Positions 36,862 through 46,656 of a DNA stretch of 64,000 nucleotides are shown piece by piece (within the stretch, counting starts at the first letter, position 1; every line of letters begins with the position of its first letter). This DNA comes from Bacteroidota bacterium (GTDB taxonomy: Bacteria; Bacteroidota; Bacteroidia; Bacteroidales; Dysgonomonadaceae), in the NCBI GenBank assembly GCA_023424395.1, contig JAFADY010000050.1, positions 62,001-126,000 on the forward strand. Reading direction: 5' to 3'. The notes under the pieces are model-generated. The model was not told the origin of the DNA. It ran no database searches and saw only the letters and a list, made by a program, of their open reading frames with translations. The translations under genes were made by a program, and so were the position numbers.

Positions 36862-38277
36862 ATGCAAACGACAAAAATTAAATTTTATTTATTGTTGATT
36901 TTTTGCGTTGGGGTATTATACGGCTGTGGCAATGAACAAGAAAAGTTTGACGAAAATTTCATCATAAATTTAGATCAAAATCTTTTTTCCGCCGAGAATC
37001 AAGAAACTTTTACCGTGAATGTCTCCATGGAGAACATACAGGCTATGGACCGGTTAGAGATAAGAAAATTATCCGATGGCTCAAGCTCCCTTTATCAAAC
37101 GATAAAAAAAAGCGATTTAAACGGACAAAATTTCACATTTACTTATACTCTCACGCCTGACGATTATAACGTAGATGATATAACATTTAAGTTTAATGGT
37201 ATGAGAAGAGATGGCACCGTTGGAGGTACAAATTCTTTTAAGATCAATAATAAATTCGGGATCTATGTTTCCAATGTAAAACAAATAGCCAGAGTTACAG
37301 GCGATTCACATCCAAAAGATAATGGGCTACCTAATCCAAATAATACTTGTAAAGATTATGATGTATGTGGAACCGATTTAGGTATTGTTTGGGAAATGGA
37401 GGAAAATAAATTCGGTATTTTTTTTGGAGATACTTTCGGAAGTGATTTTATTCCTTTTAAAGAAGGCGGTGGAGGAAGCGGAGGAAATTGGAGGTCTAAT
37501 GTACTCGCTTTTTCCGAAGACACTAATTTGGAAGATGGTTTAACTATTTCAGGCATGGCAATGAGCAGCAATGGCCTTTTTGCCAGAAAAATAGCTTTAA
37601 CTACTCCGGGAGCGTACAATACCAGTATCCCTACTTCCGCTATTCGGTCAAACAATATCGATTATGTTCATTATATGAACATTTACAATTGGGAAGGAGC
37701 AAATTACTTGTGGCTAACACACCATTCATCATTATTCGGATCTTCCGACAATGGAAAAAACTGGTACAGGGTTCAAGGAGTTACTTTTTCCTCCAGTAGT
37801 AATTTTTCTCAAGTTGCTTATGCTAAAAAAGATGGTTATGTTTATATGATAGGTACAAGAGCCGGAAGAGGTGGAGCGGGATATTTATCCAGATTTCTTG
37901 AAAAGGATATTGAAAGGATGAGTGAATACGAATATTGGAACGGCAATTTAAATGAGTGGGTTAAAGGAGATGATAACTCAGCAACAATTATTATACCTGC
38001 CATTATTGGAGAAGCTTCGTTGATCTATCATGAAAAATATGAAAGATGGATATATGCGTTTACCAAAGAAGGGCGTGGTATTGTTTATAGAGATACCAAG
38101 GATATAACCAATTGGAAGCGTTCAAAAGAAAAAGACCTTGCTGTAGATATTCCCGGCGGTATCTACGGTTCGTTTATTCATCCTTTAAGTTCTACCTTAG
38201 ATAAATTGTACTTTATCATGTCAATATGGTACCCATACAATTCTTATCTTATAAGCGTTGATATGAAAAATTTTTAA
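36862..38277 (+). CDS. DUF4185/GH183 lipoprotein, candidate endo-D-arabinanase
   Basis: The 471-residue protein is a lipoprotein (VLYGCGNE, Cys22) with an N-terminal beta-domain of about 100 residues (30-130) and then a DUF4185 domain. Candidate catalytic residues are Asp172 (CGTDLGIVW) and Asp190 (FFGDTFG), 18 apart. The GNWRSNVLAFS, DYVHYMNIYNW and QVAYAKKDGYVYMIGT stretches are shared with the proteins at 43843 and 45283, which makes the three clear paralogues. GH183 enzymes known to me hydrolyse internal D-arabinofuranosyl linkages of arabinogalactan and lipoarabinomannan. The gene is followed by susC3. Confidence 0.85.
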   Translation: MQTTKIKFYLLLIFCVGVLYGCGNEQEKFDENFIINLDQNLFSAENQETFTVNVSMENIQAMDRLEIRKLSDGSSSLYQTIKKSDLNGQNFTFTYTLTPDDYNVDDITFKFNGMRRDGTVGGTNSFKINNKFGIYVSNVKQIARVTGDSHPKDNGLPNPNNTCKDYDVCGTDLGIVWEMEENKFGIFFGDTFGSDFIPFKEGGGGSGGNWRSNVLAFSEDTNLEDGLTISGMAMSSNGLFARKIALTTPGAYNTSIPTSAIRSNNIDYVHYMNIYNWEGANYLWLTHHSSLFGSSDNGKNWYRVQGVTFSSSSNFSQVAYAKKDGYVYMIGTRAGRGGAGYLSRFLEKDIERMSEYEYWNGNLNEWVKGDDNSATIIIPAIIGEASLIYHEKYERWIYAFTKEGRGIVYRDTKDITNWKRSKEKDLAVDIPGGIYGSFIHPLSSTLDKLYFIMSIWYPYNSYLISVDMKNF

Positions 38278-38344
38278 CTTTTCGCCACGAGGTAAAATAG
38301 CATTTTAAATTAATATATTATGAACCAATTAAAATCTAAAGCGA

Positions 38345-41300
38345 ATGAAATTTTTAGTGAATTTTTCGAATAGAATCCTATGGATCTATTTGCTTGTTGG
38401 CTTTTGTGTTTATTCTAATGCTGCAAACAATTTTGATATTGTCCAACAGAACAAGGTCATAAGGGGTGTAGTGTCCGAAGAAACCACAAATGAGCCATTG
38501 GTAGGAGTGAATGTTTATGTTAAAGGAACTACAACCGGTACTACAACAGACGCAGATGGGCGGTACGAAATCACCGTTCCATCAGAAAATTCAATACTGG
38601 TTTTTTCCTTTATCGGAAAAAAAACGGAGGAATTTCCTGTAAGAGGCGTGTCGGTTGTAAATGTTGTATTAGAGGATGATGCTACAATGCTTTCCGAAGT
38701 TGTTGTGTACACCGGATATATGACTCAACGTAAAGCCGATCTTACCGGCTCTCTCGCAATTGCAGATGCCGGCGATATAGAAAAAAATCCTTCGGCTAAC
38801 GCCATGAAATCACTTCAAGGAAAACTTTCTGGGGTACACATAACTACAAACGGTGGTAATCCGGCAGAAAGTGTAAATGTACAGATACGAGGTTTGTCAT
38901 CACTTTCCGGAGGGGTCAGGCCATTAATTGTACTCGATGGAATGCCTACCGAAAATTTAAATTTGAGAGATATCAATTCTGGAGATATTGAATCTATTCA
39001 AGTGTTGAAAGATGCTGCCTCAGCCAGTATTTATGGAGCAAGAGCATCAGGAGGCGTTATTTTGATTCAGACCAAAAAAGGAAGAGCAGGAAGAACAATC
39101 ATTGACTATAATGGAAGCGTTTCATTTAGTACACTGATTAACAAACCTAATTTAATGAATGCAGAAGAATATGGTATCGCTGCATTCCGGGCCCAGGCAT
39201 ATGATGAAAAAGTTTTCGGAGTCCCCATGTCTCTCCCTACCACTTACGATTTTACTTGGCACAGAGGAAGCGATGGTTTAGCAGTTCTTGACGCTGTTCG
39301 CCCGGCCGAGTGGCTTACTCCCGAACAAAATACAAGAGGATCGAATACCAATTGGATGGATGAAATTTTCCGTACCGCTATCATGACAAATCATCAATTA
39401 ACTGTTTCTAATGGAACGGAACGCTCAAAAAGTCTCTTTTCGTTAGGATATTACGATAATCAAGGTACCCAGATTCACACATTCTTCAGGCAATACTCTG
39501 TTAGAGCAAATACGGAATACGATTTATTAAATGACCGGCTTAAAGTTGGTGAGAATATCGCTCTGTCTTATCTGAATTATAGAGACGCCAATGAAACTCG
39601 TTGGGCAATGATCAATCCGCCTGCTGGCCCTGTATATGATATCAACGGCAACTGGGCGGGAGCTCCTGGTTTTGACGATTTCACAAATCCTGTTCGAGTG
39701 CTTACAATGTATAAGGATAATACTAGTAATTATGTGAAGATAATTGGTAATATTTTTGCCGACCTTAAAATATGGAACGGTATTTCTGCACGTACTCAGT
39801 TCGGTGTGGATTATGGCAATGCCTATAACCGAGCTGTTGACGGTATTTGGGAAGAAACCGGAGGTAGAAACAGTGACGGGGAAAATTATGTAGGAAGCTA
39901 TCAATCGCATCCGTTAAGCTATGTTTGGACAAATACTTTATCGTATAATGTCAGCACCCCAAGGCACACTATTGATGCCGTAGCCGGTACCGAATTTACA
40001 AGGTTTGTACAAGAAGGATTCTCAGCGAGGAGAGAAGGTATTTATTTAGAAGACCGTGATTTTGCCCATATCGGAGTTACTACGGGCACAAAATATTCAC
40101 TTGGAAGTTCTGCCGATGAGTACACTTACTTTTCACTTTTCGGTAAAATAAACTATGCACTCGATGCTAAATATCTCTTATCTTTTACATTGAGAAGAGA
40201 TGGCTCCTCTCTCTTCGGAGCAAATAATCGGTATGCCACATTTCCTGCTTTTTCTGCAGGTTGGAGAATCTACAACGAACCATTTATGAGCGGATATGAT
40301 GCATTGTCCGATTTAAAACTACGTGTGAGTTGGGGTAAAAATGGTAGCGTTCAGGGACTGCCTCGTGGATACACAACAACTCCTTTTACTACAGATTATT
40401 TCGGAACATCTTATCCTATTGAGGGTAATGAATCCGGACCCCTCTATTCAGGATACAGAAGAACATGGCTTGGAAATCCTGATTTGAAATGGGAAACAAC
40501 AACACAAACAAACTTCGGTGTCGATTTTGGATTTCTTGATCAAAGAATTGTAGGTTCTTTGGATTATTATTTTAAGAAAACAAACGATATTCTGGTACAG
40601 GTTCCTTATATAGCAGCTATGGGAGAAGGGGGAGAGCCCTGGATTAACGGAGCAAATATGAATAACCAAGGTATCGATTTTGAAATTACCTACAGAAACG
40701 CACCATCGTCTGAGTTCCGATATTCAATAACAGCAAATATCGGTTCATACATAACAGAGTTGGTGGAACTTCCCGAAAATGTAATCAACAGATATCCGGG
40801 CGATGGTATGCGTGATTTCGTTATTGGAAGAACTCCTAACATCTTCTACGGTTTAGTGGCCGACGGTATTTTCAAAACCCAGGAAGAAGTCGATAATCAT
40901 GCAGATCAACCGGGAAAAGCCATTGGCCGTATTCGATACAAAGACTTAGATGGCAATGGCGTAATAGATGAACTTTACGATAGGACATTTATAGGGATTT
41001 CCGATCCGGACTTTTTTGGAGGAATGACGTTTGATTTCGGTTACAAAAATTTTGACTTAAATTTATTCTTCCAAGGGGTTTACGGTAATAAAGTAAATAA
41101 CATTTGGAAGCAAGAGAGCGATCTTTGGAGTATTTCCGTTCCTGCAGGTAAAAATCACGAAAAAAGAATTCTTGATGCATGGTACTTCGACAATACTGAT
41201 TCCGATATTCCCGCTTTATCCAATTCAAATCCAAACAGTGAACAAAGGTTTTCATCATATTATGTTGAAGATGGTTCTTATTTAAAATTAAGGAATATAG

Positions 41301-41500
41301 AACTCGGATATACCCTACCCCAGAAATTAACTGAAAGAATGATGATGGAAAGATTTAGAATTTATGCATCAGCGCGAAACGTTTTCACGCTGAAGAAGGG
41401 ATGGGGCCGTGATAGGTACACAAGTTTCGATCCGGAAATGCACGGATATAGCTATCTAACACCATTCACAATGGCCTTTGGTATTAATGTAACATTCTAA
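38345..41500 (+). CDS. susC: SusC-family TonB-dependent glycan importer, pair 3
   Basis: The 1051-residue protein has a signal peptide (WIYLLVGFCVYSNA), a carboxypeptidase-like domain (GVVSEETTNEPLVGVNVYVK), a plug with VQIRGLSSLSGGVRPLIVLD and IQVLKDAASASIYGARASGG, and a barrel. It differs clearly from pairs 1 and 2 in the plug, so it may take a different glycan fragment. A 17-codon ORF (38322-38375) in another frame overlaps its start. susD3 follows after 12 bases. Confidence 0.93.
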   Translation: MKFLVNFSNRILWIYLLVGFCVYSNAANNFDIVQQNKVIRGVVSEETTNEPLVGVNVYVKGTTTGTTTDADGRYEITVPSENSILVFSFIGKKTEEFPVRGVSVVNVVLEDDATMLSEVVVYTGYMTQRKADLTGSLAIADAGDIEKNPSANAMKSLQGKLSGVHITTNGGNPAESVNVQIRGLSSLSGGVRPLIVLDGMPTENLNLRDINSGDIESIQVLKDAASASIYGARASGGVILIQTKKGRAGRTIIDYNGSVSFSTLINKPNLMNAEEYGIAAFRAQAYDEKVFGVPMSLPTTYDFTWHRGSDGLAVLDAVRPAEWLTPEQNTRGSNTNWMDEIFRTAIMTNHQLTVSNGTERSKSLFSLGYYDNQGTQIHTFFRQYSVRANTEYDLLNDRLKVGENIALSYLNYRDANETRWAMINPPAGPVYDINGNWAGAPGFDDFTNPVRVLTMYKDNTSNYVKIIGNIFADLKIWNGISARTQFGVDYGNAYNRAVDGIWEETGGRNSDGENYVGSYQSHPLSYVWTNTLSYNVSTPRHTIDAVAGTEFTRFVQEGFSARREGIYLEDRDFAHIGVTTGTKYSLGSSADEYTYFSLFGKINYALDAKYLLSFTLRRDGSSLFGANNRYATFPAFSAGWRIYNEPFMSGYDALSDLKLRVSWGKNGSVQGLPRGYTTTPFTTDYFGTSYPIEGNESGPLYSGYRRTWLGNPDLKWETTTQTNFGVDFGFLDQRIVGSLDYYFKKTNDILVQVPYIAAMGEGGEPWINGANMNNQGIDFEITYRNAPSSEFRYSITANIGSYITELVELPENVINRYPGDGMRDFVIGRTPNIFYGLVADGIFKTQEEVDNHADQPGKAIGRIRYKDLDGNGVIDELYDRTFIGISDPDFFGGMTFDFGYKNFDLNLFFQGVYGNKVNNIWKQESDLWSISVPAGKNHEKRILDAWYFDNTDSDIPALSNSNPNSEQRFSSYYVEDGSYLKLRNIELGYTLPQKLTERMMMERFRIYASARNVFTLKKGWGRDRYTSFDPEMHGYSYLTPFTMAFGINVTF

Positions 41501-41512
41501 AAAAACAATATT

Positions 41513-43321
41513 ATGAAAAATTTAAAATATATCCTATTAATATGTATCTTCCTCATTACATCCAACAATTGTAGTGATCTTCTTGATGTCAATCCAAAAC
41601 AAGTTTTGGATGAAGCGCTGCTGACTTCTCCCGAAGATATGGAAGGTTTTGTAACGGCGGCCTATGCGAGAATTACAGATATTCCTTCGTGGGATTCGCC
41701 TTTTTCGCCATGGTGGACAGGTTCATTACGTTCTGACGACTCCTATAAAGGAGGCGGAGGCGTTTGGGATGGTGGAGACGGTTGGGGTTTTATGGAAACT
41801 TTTGTAAATCTCACACCAAATGGATGGCCTATAGATTATCCTTGGTACGTATCGTATCAGATCATCCAGCGTTGCAATACTGCCATACAAAGACTTAATA
41901 ACATTTCTGAAGAAGATTTTCCTTTGAAAAATGTAAGGATGGGGGAAATGTTGTTTCTCAGAGGTTTTGTTCATTTCAGATTGAAACAGTTTTTTAAGTA
42001 CATGCCTTATATAGATGATAAAGTAGTTGGTAGCACTGCAGAATTTGAAGCTGTTCCAAATAGAGATGAGAATTATCCGGATGATCAGTATTTGTGGGAG
42101 AGGATATTGAATGACTTTAAAACTGCGGAGGAATTACTACCGGCAAGTCAACCAGATAAAGGGCGTGTGGATAAAAATGCTGCAACTGCAATGGCAGCAA
42201 GAACTTTAATGTTTATGGCTTATCAACAAAACGATAGGCATCAAGTAGTTAATATCAATAAAGATAGGCTTACCGAAGCGCTTGTTTATTTAAATAAATT
42301 AACTGCGCAAGAAGGCGCGGCCGTTGATCTTTGTACGGATTTTGGTGAGAACTTCATACATTCTTCAGATAATAACACCAAAGAATCTATTTGGGAAATT
42401 CAATATTCTATAGACGACGGAAGCTCAACCGGAGGAAAGATAAATAGAGGTGAAGGTTTGAATCATCCATGGAATTGGGCCGGATTTCAATGTTGCGGAT
42501 TCCACCATATCAGTTATAATATGGGAAATGCTTTTAAAACGGGTGCTGATGGATTACCTCTTTTTAATAATTACAATACTGATAGCTACGGTACATATAT
42601 TAAAAATGCTGATGGAAGCGACAATATAGGTCTTGTAGAATCCGGAAATCATAATTATTTCGACAAATATACTTGGGATCCTCGTTTTAGTCATACTGCG
42701 GGAGTTCCGGGACATCCTTGGAAATACGATCCTGATTTGATTTTTCAAAGCAGAGGTATAAGAAACGGTGCGGAATACGGTTATTTAAAATCTGTGAAAG
42801 AATTACCTCATCCGGGTTGTGATTGCCTCTTGTATGATGGATGGCAGTTTAATTCTATGAATAAAAGAATGATCCGTTATGACGAAGTATTGCTTTGGAA
42901 AGCTGAAGTATTGATTCAATTGGATAGGTGGAACGAAGCGCTAACACCAATCAATAAAGTTCGTGAACGAGCTGCAAATAGTACAGATAAGTTGATAATG
43001 GCAAATGGTAGTCCGGTTATGAATTATCATGTGGAAATTTATAAACCCGGCGAAAATTGTGTCTGGGATAAAGAATTTGCTTTAAAAGCCATGCAATGGG
43101 AAAATAGATTAGAATTGGCCGGTGAAGGGCGCCGATTTTTTGATTTACAAAGATGGGGACTTCTCGATGAAATTATGAATGAATATTTTACTGTAGAACG
43201 AACCAGATTTTCTTGGATGGCAAATGCCAGGTTTACTGAAGGTAGGGATGAGTTTTTCCCTATTCCGCAGAATCAGATGAAATGGGCAAAAGGTAATTAC
43301 ACTCAAAACCCAGGTTACTAA
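41513..43321 (+). CDS. susD: SusD/RagB-family glycan-binding lipoprotein, pair 3
   Basis: The 602-residue protein has a lipobox (SNNCSDLLDVNPKQ, Cys20), a typical helix (MLFLRGFVHFRLKQFFKYMP) and the C-terminal ENRLELAGEGRRFFDLQRWG block with FFPIPQNQM. It is the lid partner of SusC3. The short DUF4945 lipoprotein follows after 21 bases. Confidence 0.93.
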   Translation: MKNLKYILLICIFLITSNNCSDLLDVNPKQVLDEALLTSPEDMEGFVTAAYARITDIPSWDSPFSPWWTGSLRSDDSYKGGGGVWDGGDGWGFMETFVNLTPNGWPIDYPWYVSYQIIQRCNTAIQRLNNISEEDFPLKNVRMGEMLFLRGFVHFRLKQFFKYMPYIDDKVVGSTAEFEAVPNRDENYPDDQYLWERILNDFKTAEELLPASQPDKGRVDKNAATAMAARTLMFMAYQQNDRHQVVNINKDRLTEALVYLNKLTAQEGAAVDLCTDFGENFIHSSDNNTKESIWEIQYSIDDGSSTGGKINRGEGLNHPWNWAGFQCCGFHHISYNMGNAFKTGADGLPLFNNYNTDSYGTYIKNADGSDNIGLVESGNHNYFDKYTWDPRFSHTAGVPGHPWKYDPDLIFQSRGIRNGAEYGYLKSVKELPHPGCDCLLYDGWQFNSMNKRMIRYDEVLLWKAEVLIQLDRWNEALTPINKVRERAANSTDKLIMANGSPVMNYHVEIYKPGENCVWDKEFALKAMQWENRLELAGEGRRFFDLQRWGLLDEIMNEYFTVERTRFSWMANARFTEGRDEFFPIPQNQMKWAKGNYTQNPGY

Positions 43322-43342
43322 AAATTAAATACATTACAGGTT

Positions 43343-43753
43343 ATGAAAAATATAAAAAAATTACTTGTTATAACACTTTTAGTTGTGATATTTTCCGGTT
43401 GTTATGATAGAGAAATTATTGATAGGAAAGATTTTAATCACACTTTGCCTAAAGTCGAAAATTTGTCTTACACCAAACAAGGTAATACAGTTACATTAAA
43501 TTGGCAAATTCCGGCGAATGTTTCAGACGATTTCAGACGGCCGCTTGAAACAAGTATTCAAGTGGTAGAAAATAACATCTACCGCCAAAAATTCTCAATA
43601 TTTAATGAAAACAAAACTGCAAATTTTCAGATAGATCCAACTAAAGAGTACAAGGTTATTGTAAAATTGTTAGGGTTTTTAACGCCCGAAGCTAAAGAGG
43701 AAGGATTTACCGATAGAGTTTTTTCTGATGGTGTAATTTTAGAAATTAAGTAA
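43343..43753 (+). CDS. Small DUF4945-like lipoprotein
   Basis: The 136-residue protein has a lipobox (VVIFSGCYDRE, Cys20) and one fibronectin-III-like beta-sandwich (VENLSYTKQGNTVTLNWQIP onward). It follows susD3 in the same unit, and a terminator hairpin comes after it. Small lipoproteins of this type are often found after susD and are thought to be surface accessory proteins. No catalytic features are seen. Confidence 0.75.
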   Translation: MKNIKKLLVITLLVVIFSGCYDREIIDRKDFNHTLPKVENLSYTKQGNTVTLNWQIPANVSDDFRRPLETSIQVVENNIYRQKFSIFNENKTANFQIDPTKEYKVIVKLLGFLTPEAKEEGFTDRVFSDGVILEIK

Positions 43754-43760
43754 ATCAAAA

Positions 43761-43823
43761 AAAAGGGTGTATAAATAAGCGTCTAAAATTACTGTGGTTC
43801 ACGAATATATACACCCTTTTTAT
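43761..43823 (+). terminator. Long-armed inverted repeat, probable terminator
   Basis: AAAAGGGTGTATA (43761-43773) pairs perfectly with TATACACCCTTTT (43808-43820), leaving a 34-base loop, and a T-rich run follows. It lies between the DUF4945 gene and the next DUF4185 gene. The large loop is unusual for a terminator. Confidence 0.65.
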
Positions 43824-43842
43824 ACTTTATTTAGATTAAAAT

Positions 43843-45270
43843 ATGACTAAGAAAACGAAACAAATACAATACATTGTAGCGATAATCTGTATAATGTTAG
43901 GTTTAATTGTGACATCGTGTAACGATGAAGAAACAAATCAACCTTATATACCTATTGATGAAATTACATCAACTAATACAGACCTCATTCCTGATAAAGC
44001 TACAAAAAATGTTTCAACATCTCTCAATTTTAAAAATTTAGATAAGATAGATTACTTGGTTGTAACTAAAAGCGGCGGAGATAGTTATTCTGAAAAAATA
44101 AATAGAAATGAACTTACCCCCTCTTATTCATTCAAATATAGGGTGAAGGAATCAGACCCTGATAATTTTAAACTCATATTAAAAGCGGTTTATACCGACG
44201 GAAACGTTTCTAAGGAACTCATTCTGAATATCGATAACCGATGGGGTTTTTTTATTCGTAAAGTAACCCGAATAGCCCGCGTTACAGGTACTACTATTTC
44301 GGGTGAGACTTTTCCAAACCCGAATAATACAGCCGTTAAATGGAACGTTGGTGGCACCGATCTGGGTATTGTTTGGGAAATGGATCAGGGTAAATACGGC
44401 ATTTTCTTTGGCGATACTTTCGGGCGCGATTTCAAACCAAATTCATCAAATCCCGGCCCCAATGGGGGAAATTGGAGAAGTAACGTATTGGCTTTTTCAG
44501 AAGATAAGAATCTTGATGATGGACTTACTTTCAGCAATATGGCGACAGATGACAGGGGTGATGCTCGTGAAATCATTTACGGAGGCAAGGACAATTCAGG
44601 CAATGGAAATTTAACTTCTATTCCTTCGGCAGCCATCAGAGTCAACGGAATCGATTATGTACATTATTTTAACATTAAAAACTGGACAGGTTGGATTACG
44701 AATTATTCCGGTATGTACAGATCTACGGATAATGGTTCAACTTGGAAAAAAATTGAGGGTATTTCTTTTGCATCAAACAGTAATTTCGGACAAGTAGGCT
44801 ACTACAAGAAAGATGGATTTGTCTATATGATCGGCACACAGCCGGGAAGAGACAGCAGCGCACGCTTAGCTCGTTTTTTGGAATCCGATATAGAAAATCA
44901 ATCAAATTATGAATTTTGGGATACTTCAAATAATCAATGGATAAAAGGCAATGAAAACGGCGCAGGAATTATAATACACGACAAAGTAGGAGAATTATCG
45001 TTTATTTATAATGAAAAGCATAAGAAATGGATCATAGCCTATTTTAATTCCGACAGATACAACATAACCATGCGCACAGCGCAGCACATTACCGGCCCTT
45101 GGAGTGAACCTTATGAACTCGCAGCAGGTAAAGAATATGCACAATTGTATGGTTCTTATTTTCATCCCGTTTCTATTTTAGGGGATAATTTATATTTTCT
45201 GATGTCGATGTGGATGCCATATAACGTTTTTTTGATGAAAGTAGAATTAGCCGATATGGGTATTTTTTAA
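43843..45270 (+). CDS. DUF4185/GH183 lipoprotein, candidate endo-D-arabinanase
   Basis: The 475-residue protein is a lipoprotein (LIVTSCNDE, Cys26) with an N-terminal beta-domain (about 50-135) and a DUF4185 domain carrying Asp173 (GGTDLGIVW) and Asp191 (FFGDTFG). It is a close paralogue of the 36862 protein in both domains, and the next gene encodes a third copy. Tandem endo-enzymes of one family usually differ in preferred chain region or branching, but this cannot be read here. The start follows the hairpin by 20 bases, so it may head a new transcription unit that includes the GH172, GH116 and GH76 genes. Confidence 0.85.
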   Translation: MTKKTKQIQYIVAIICIMLGLIVTSCNDEETNQPYIPIDEITSTNTDLIPDKATKNVSTSLNFKNLDKIDYLVVTKSGGDSYSEKINRNELTPSYSFKYRVKESDPDNFKLILKAVYTDGNVSKELILNIDNRWGFFIRKVTRIARVTGTTISGETFPNPNNTAVKWNVGGTDLGIVWEMDQGKYGIFFGDTFGRDFKPNSSNPGPNGGNWRSNVLAFSEDKNLDDGLTFSNMATDDRGDAREIIYGGKDNSGNGNLTSIPSAAIRVNGIDYVHYFNIKNWTGWITNYSGMYRSTDNGSTWKKIEGISFASNSNFGQVGYYKKDGFVYMIGTQPGRDSSARLARFLESDIENQSNYEFWDTSNNQWIKGNENGAGIIIHDKVGELSFIYNEKHKKWIIAYFNSDRYNITMRTAQHITGPWSEPYELAAGKEYAQLYGSYFHPVSILGDNLYFLMSMWMPYNVFLMKVELADMGIF

Positions 45271-45282
45271 AAAAATATTTTA

Positions 45283-46452
45283 ATGAGATTTATCAGCACT
45301 TTTGTATTGGTTTTATTGTTCTCAACATTCTTTTATTCTGCCACAACGCAGAATGTAAAGGTTAATAATAATGTTGTAGTCCATACTAAGCTTCCGAGCA
45401 TTAAATTACATAATTTAGAGAAAGTTGCTCGTGTTACAGGCAAATCACTTCCACATGAAAAATTTTCAAACTCAAATAATACCGCTTTGGATTATGATGT
45501 TTATGGTACGGATTTGGGAATTATGTGGCACATGCAAGGAAATAAAGTAGGTATTTTTTTCGGTGATACAAACGGTAAAGGTTTTCAACCTTCGAGCGGC
45601 GGAGGAAATGTTTCAGATAACTGGCGATCGAATGTATTGGCCTTTTCCGCTGACACTAACTTAAAAGATGGTTTAACCATACAAAGTATGGTGTTGGATG
45701 AAGATGGAAAGGCTCGAGAAGTTGTTGCGGGAGGGAAAACGAATGCTCAAAAATACCAAACTTCTATTCCCACGGCAGCTATTCGTTTAAACGGTGTAGA
45801 TTATGTGCACTACATGAACATTTATGATTGGACAGCGCCAAATTGTTCGTGGTTAACAAACTTTTCTTCAATTGCCGCTTCTTACGATGATGGACAAACA
45901 TGGGAAAGAAAACAAGAAGTTACCTTTGATCCGATGAGCCATTTTTCTCAAGTTGCCTATGCTAAAAAAGATGGCATGGTTTATATGATAGGTACACGTT
46001 CCGGCAGAGGAGATGACGCATATCTTGCCCGATTTCTTGAAAAGGATATCTTGAACAAAAAAGAGTACGAATACTGGAATGTAAATTCAAAACAATGGGT
46101 AAAAGGTGATGAGGAAAGTGCTGCACCTGTAATATCCGGCCCCGTGGGAGAGGCTTCTTTGATGTATCATAAAAAATATAAAACATGGATTTTGACACAC
46201 AATTACGATTACCGATGTGATAAATCAGAACCTATAGGCAAGTATCTGATAGTTTACCGAACAGCTAAAGACATTACCGATTGGAGTAAACCCGAAATAT
46301 TGGTTTCCAATCAACAATATCCGGGCTTGTACTGTGCGTATTTACATCCTTTGAATGATAATGAAGATGAGTTGTATTTCCTCATGTCTCTGTGGAAACC
46401 GTACAATGTTTTTCTTATGAAAGTTGAGATAGAAGATATAGGGAGTTTTTAA
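45283..46452 (+). CDS. DUF4185/GH183 protein without N-terminal domain, probably periplasmic
   Basis: The 389-residue protein has a Sec signal (TFFYSATTQ) and no lipobox. It lacks the N-terminal beta-domain of its two paralogues and goes straight into DUF4185, with Asp77 (YGTDLGIMW) and Asp95 (FFGDTNG) 18 residues apart. This suggests a periplasmic enzyme that trims imported fragments, while the lipoproteins cut at the surface. It starts 12 bases after the preceding paralogue, consistent with tandem duplication. Confidence 0.85.
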   Translation: MRFISTFVLVLLFSTFFYSATTQNVKVNNNVVVHTKLPSIKLHNLEKVARVTGKSLPHEKFSNSNNTALDYDVYGTDLGIMWHMQGNKVGIFFGDTNGKGFQPSSGGGNVSDNWRSNVLAFSADTNLKDGLTIQSMVLDEDGKAREVVAGGKTNAQKYQTSIPTAAIRLNGVDYVHYMNIYDWTAPNCSWLTNFSSIAASYDDGQTWERKQEVTFDPMSHFSQVAYAKKDGMVYMIGTRSGRGDDAYLARFLEKDILNKKEYEYWNVNSKQWVKGDEESAAPVISGPVGEASLMYHKKYKTWILTHNYDYRCDKSEPIGKYLIVYRTAKDITDWSKPEILVSNQQYPGLYCAYLHPLNDNEDELYFLMSLWKPYNVFLMKVEIEDIGSF

Positions 46453-46656
46453 TTGATAGTTTTGAATATAGCATTATCATTAAGCAAATTGGTACAAATG
46501 TTAAGTTATAAATAATAATTCGTTGAAAAATTGAATAATTGATGAAGCTTATGAATTTATTAAACCCAGTTGTCTTAATTTTTGTATAATCACACTTCTG
46601 AAATAATTAGTTAAATTTTTAAACCAAATGAATTATGGCAGTTAAATTAAAAGCAA

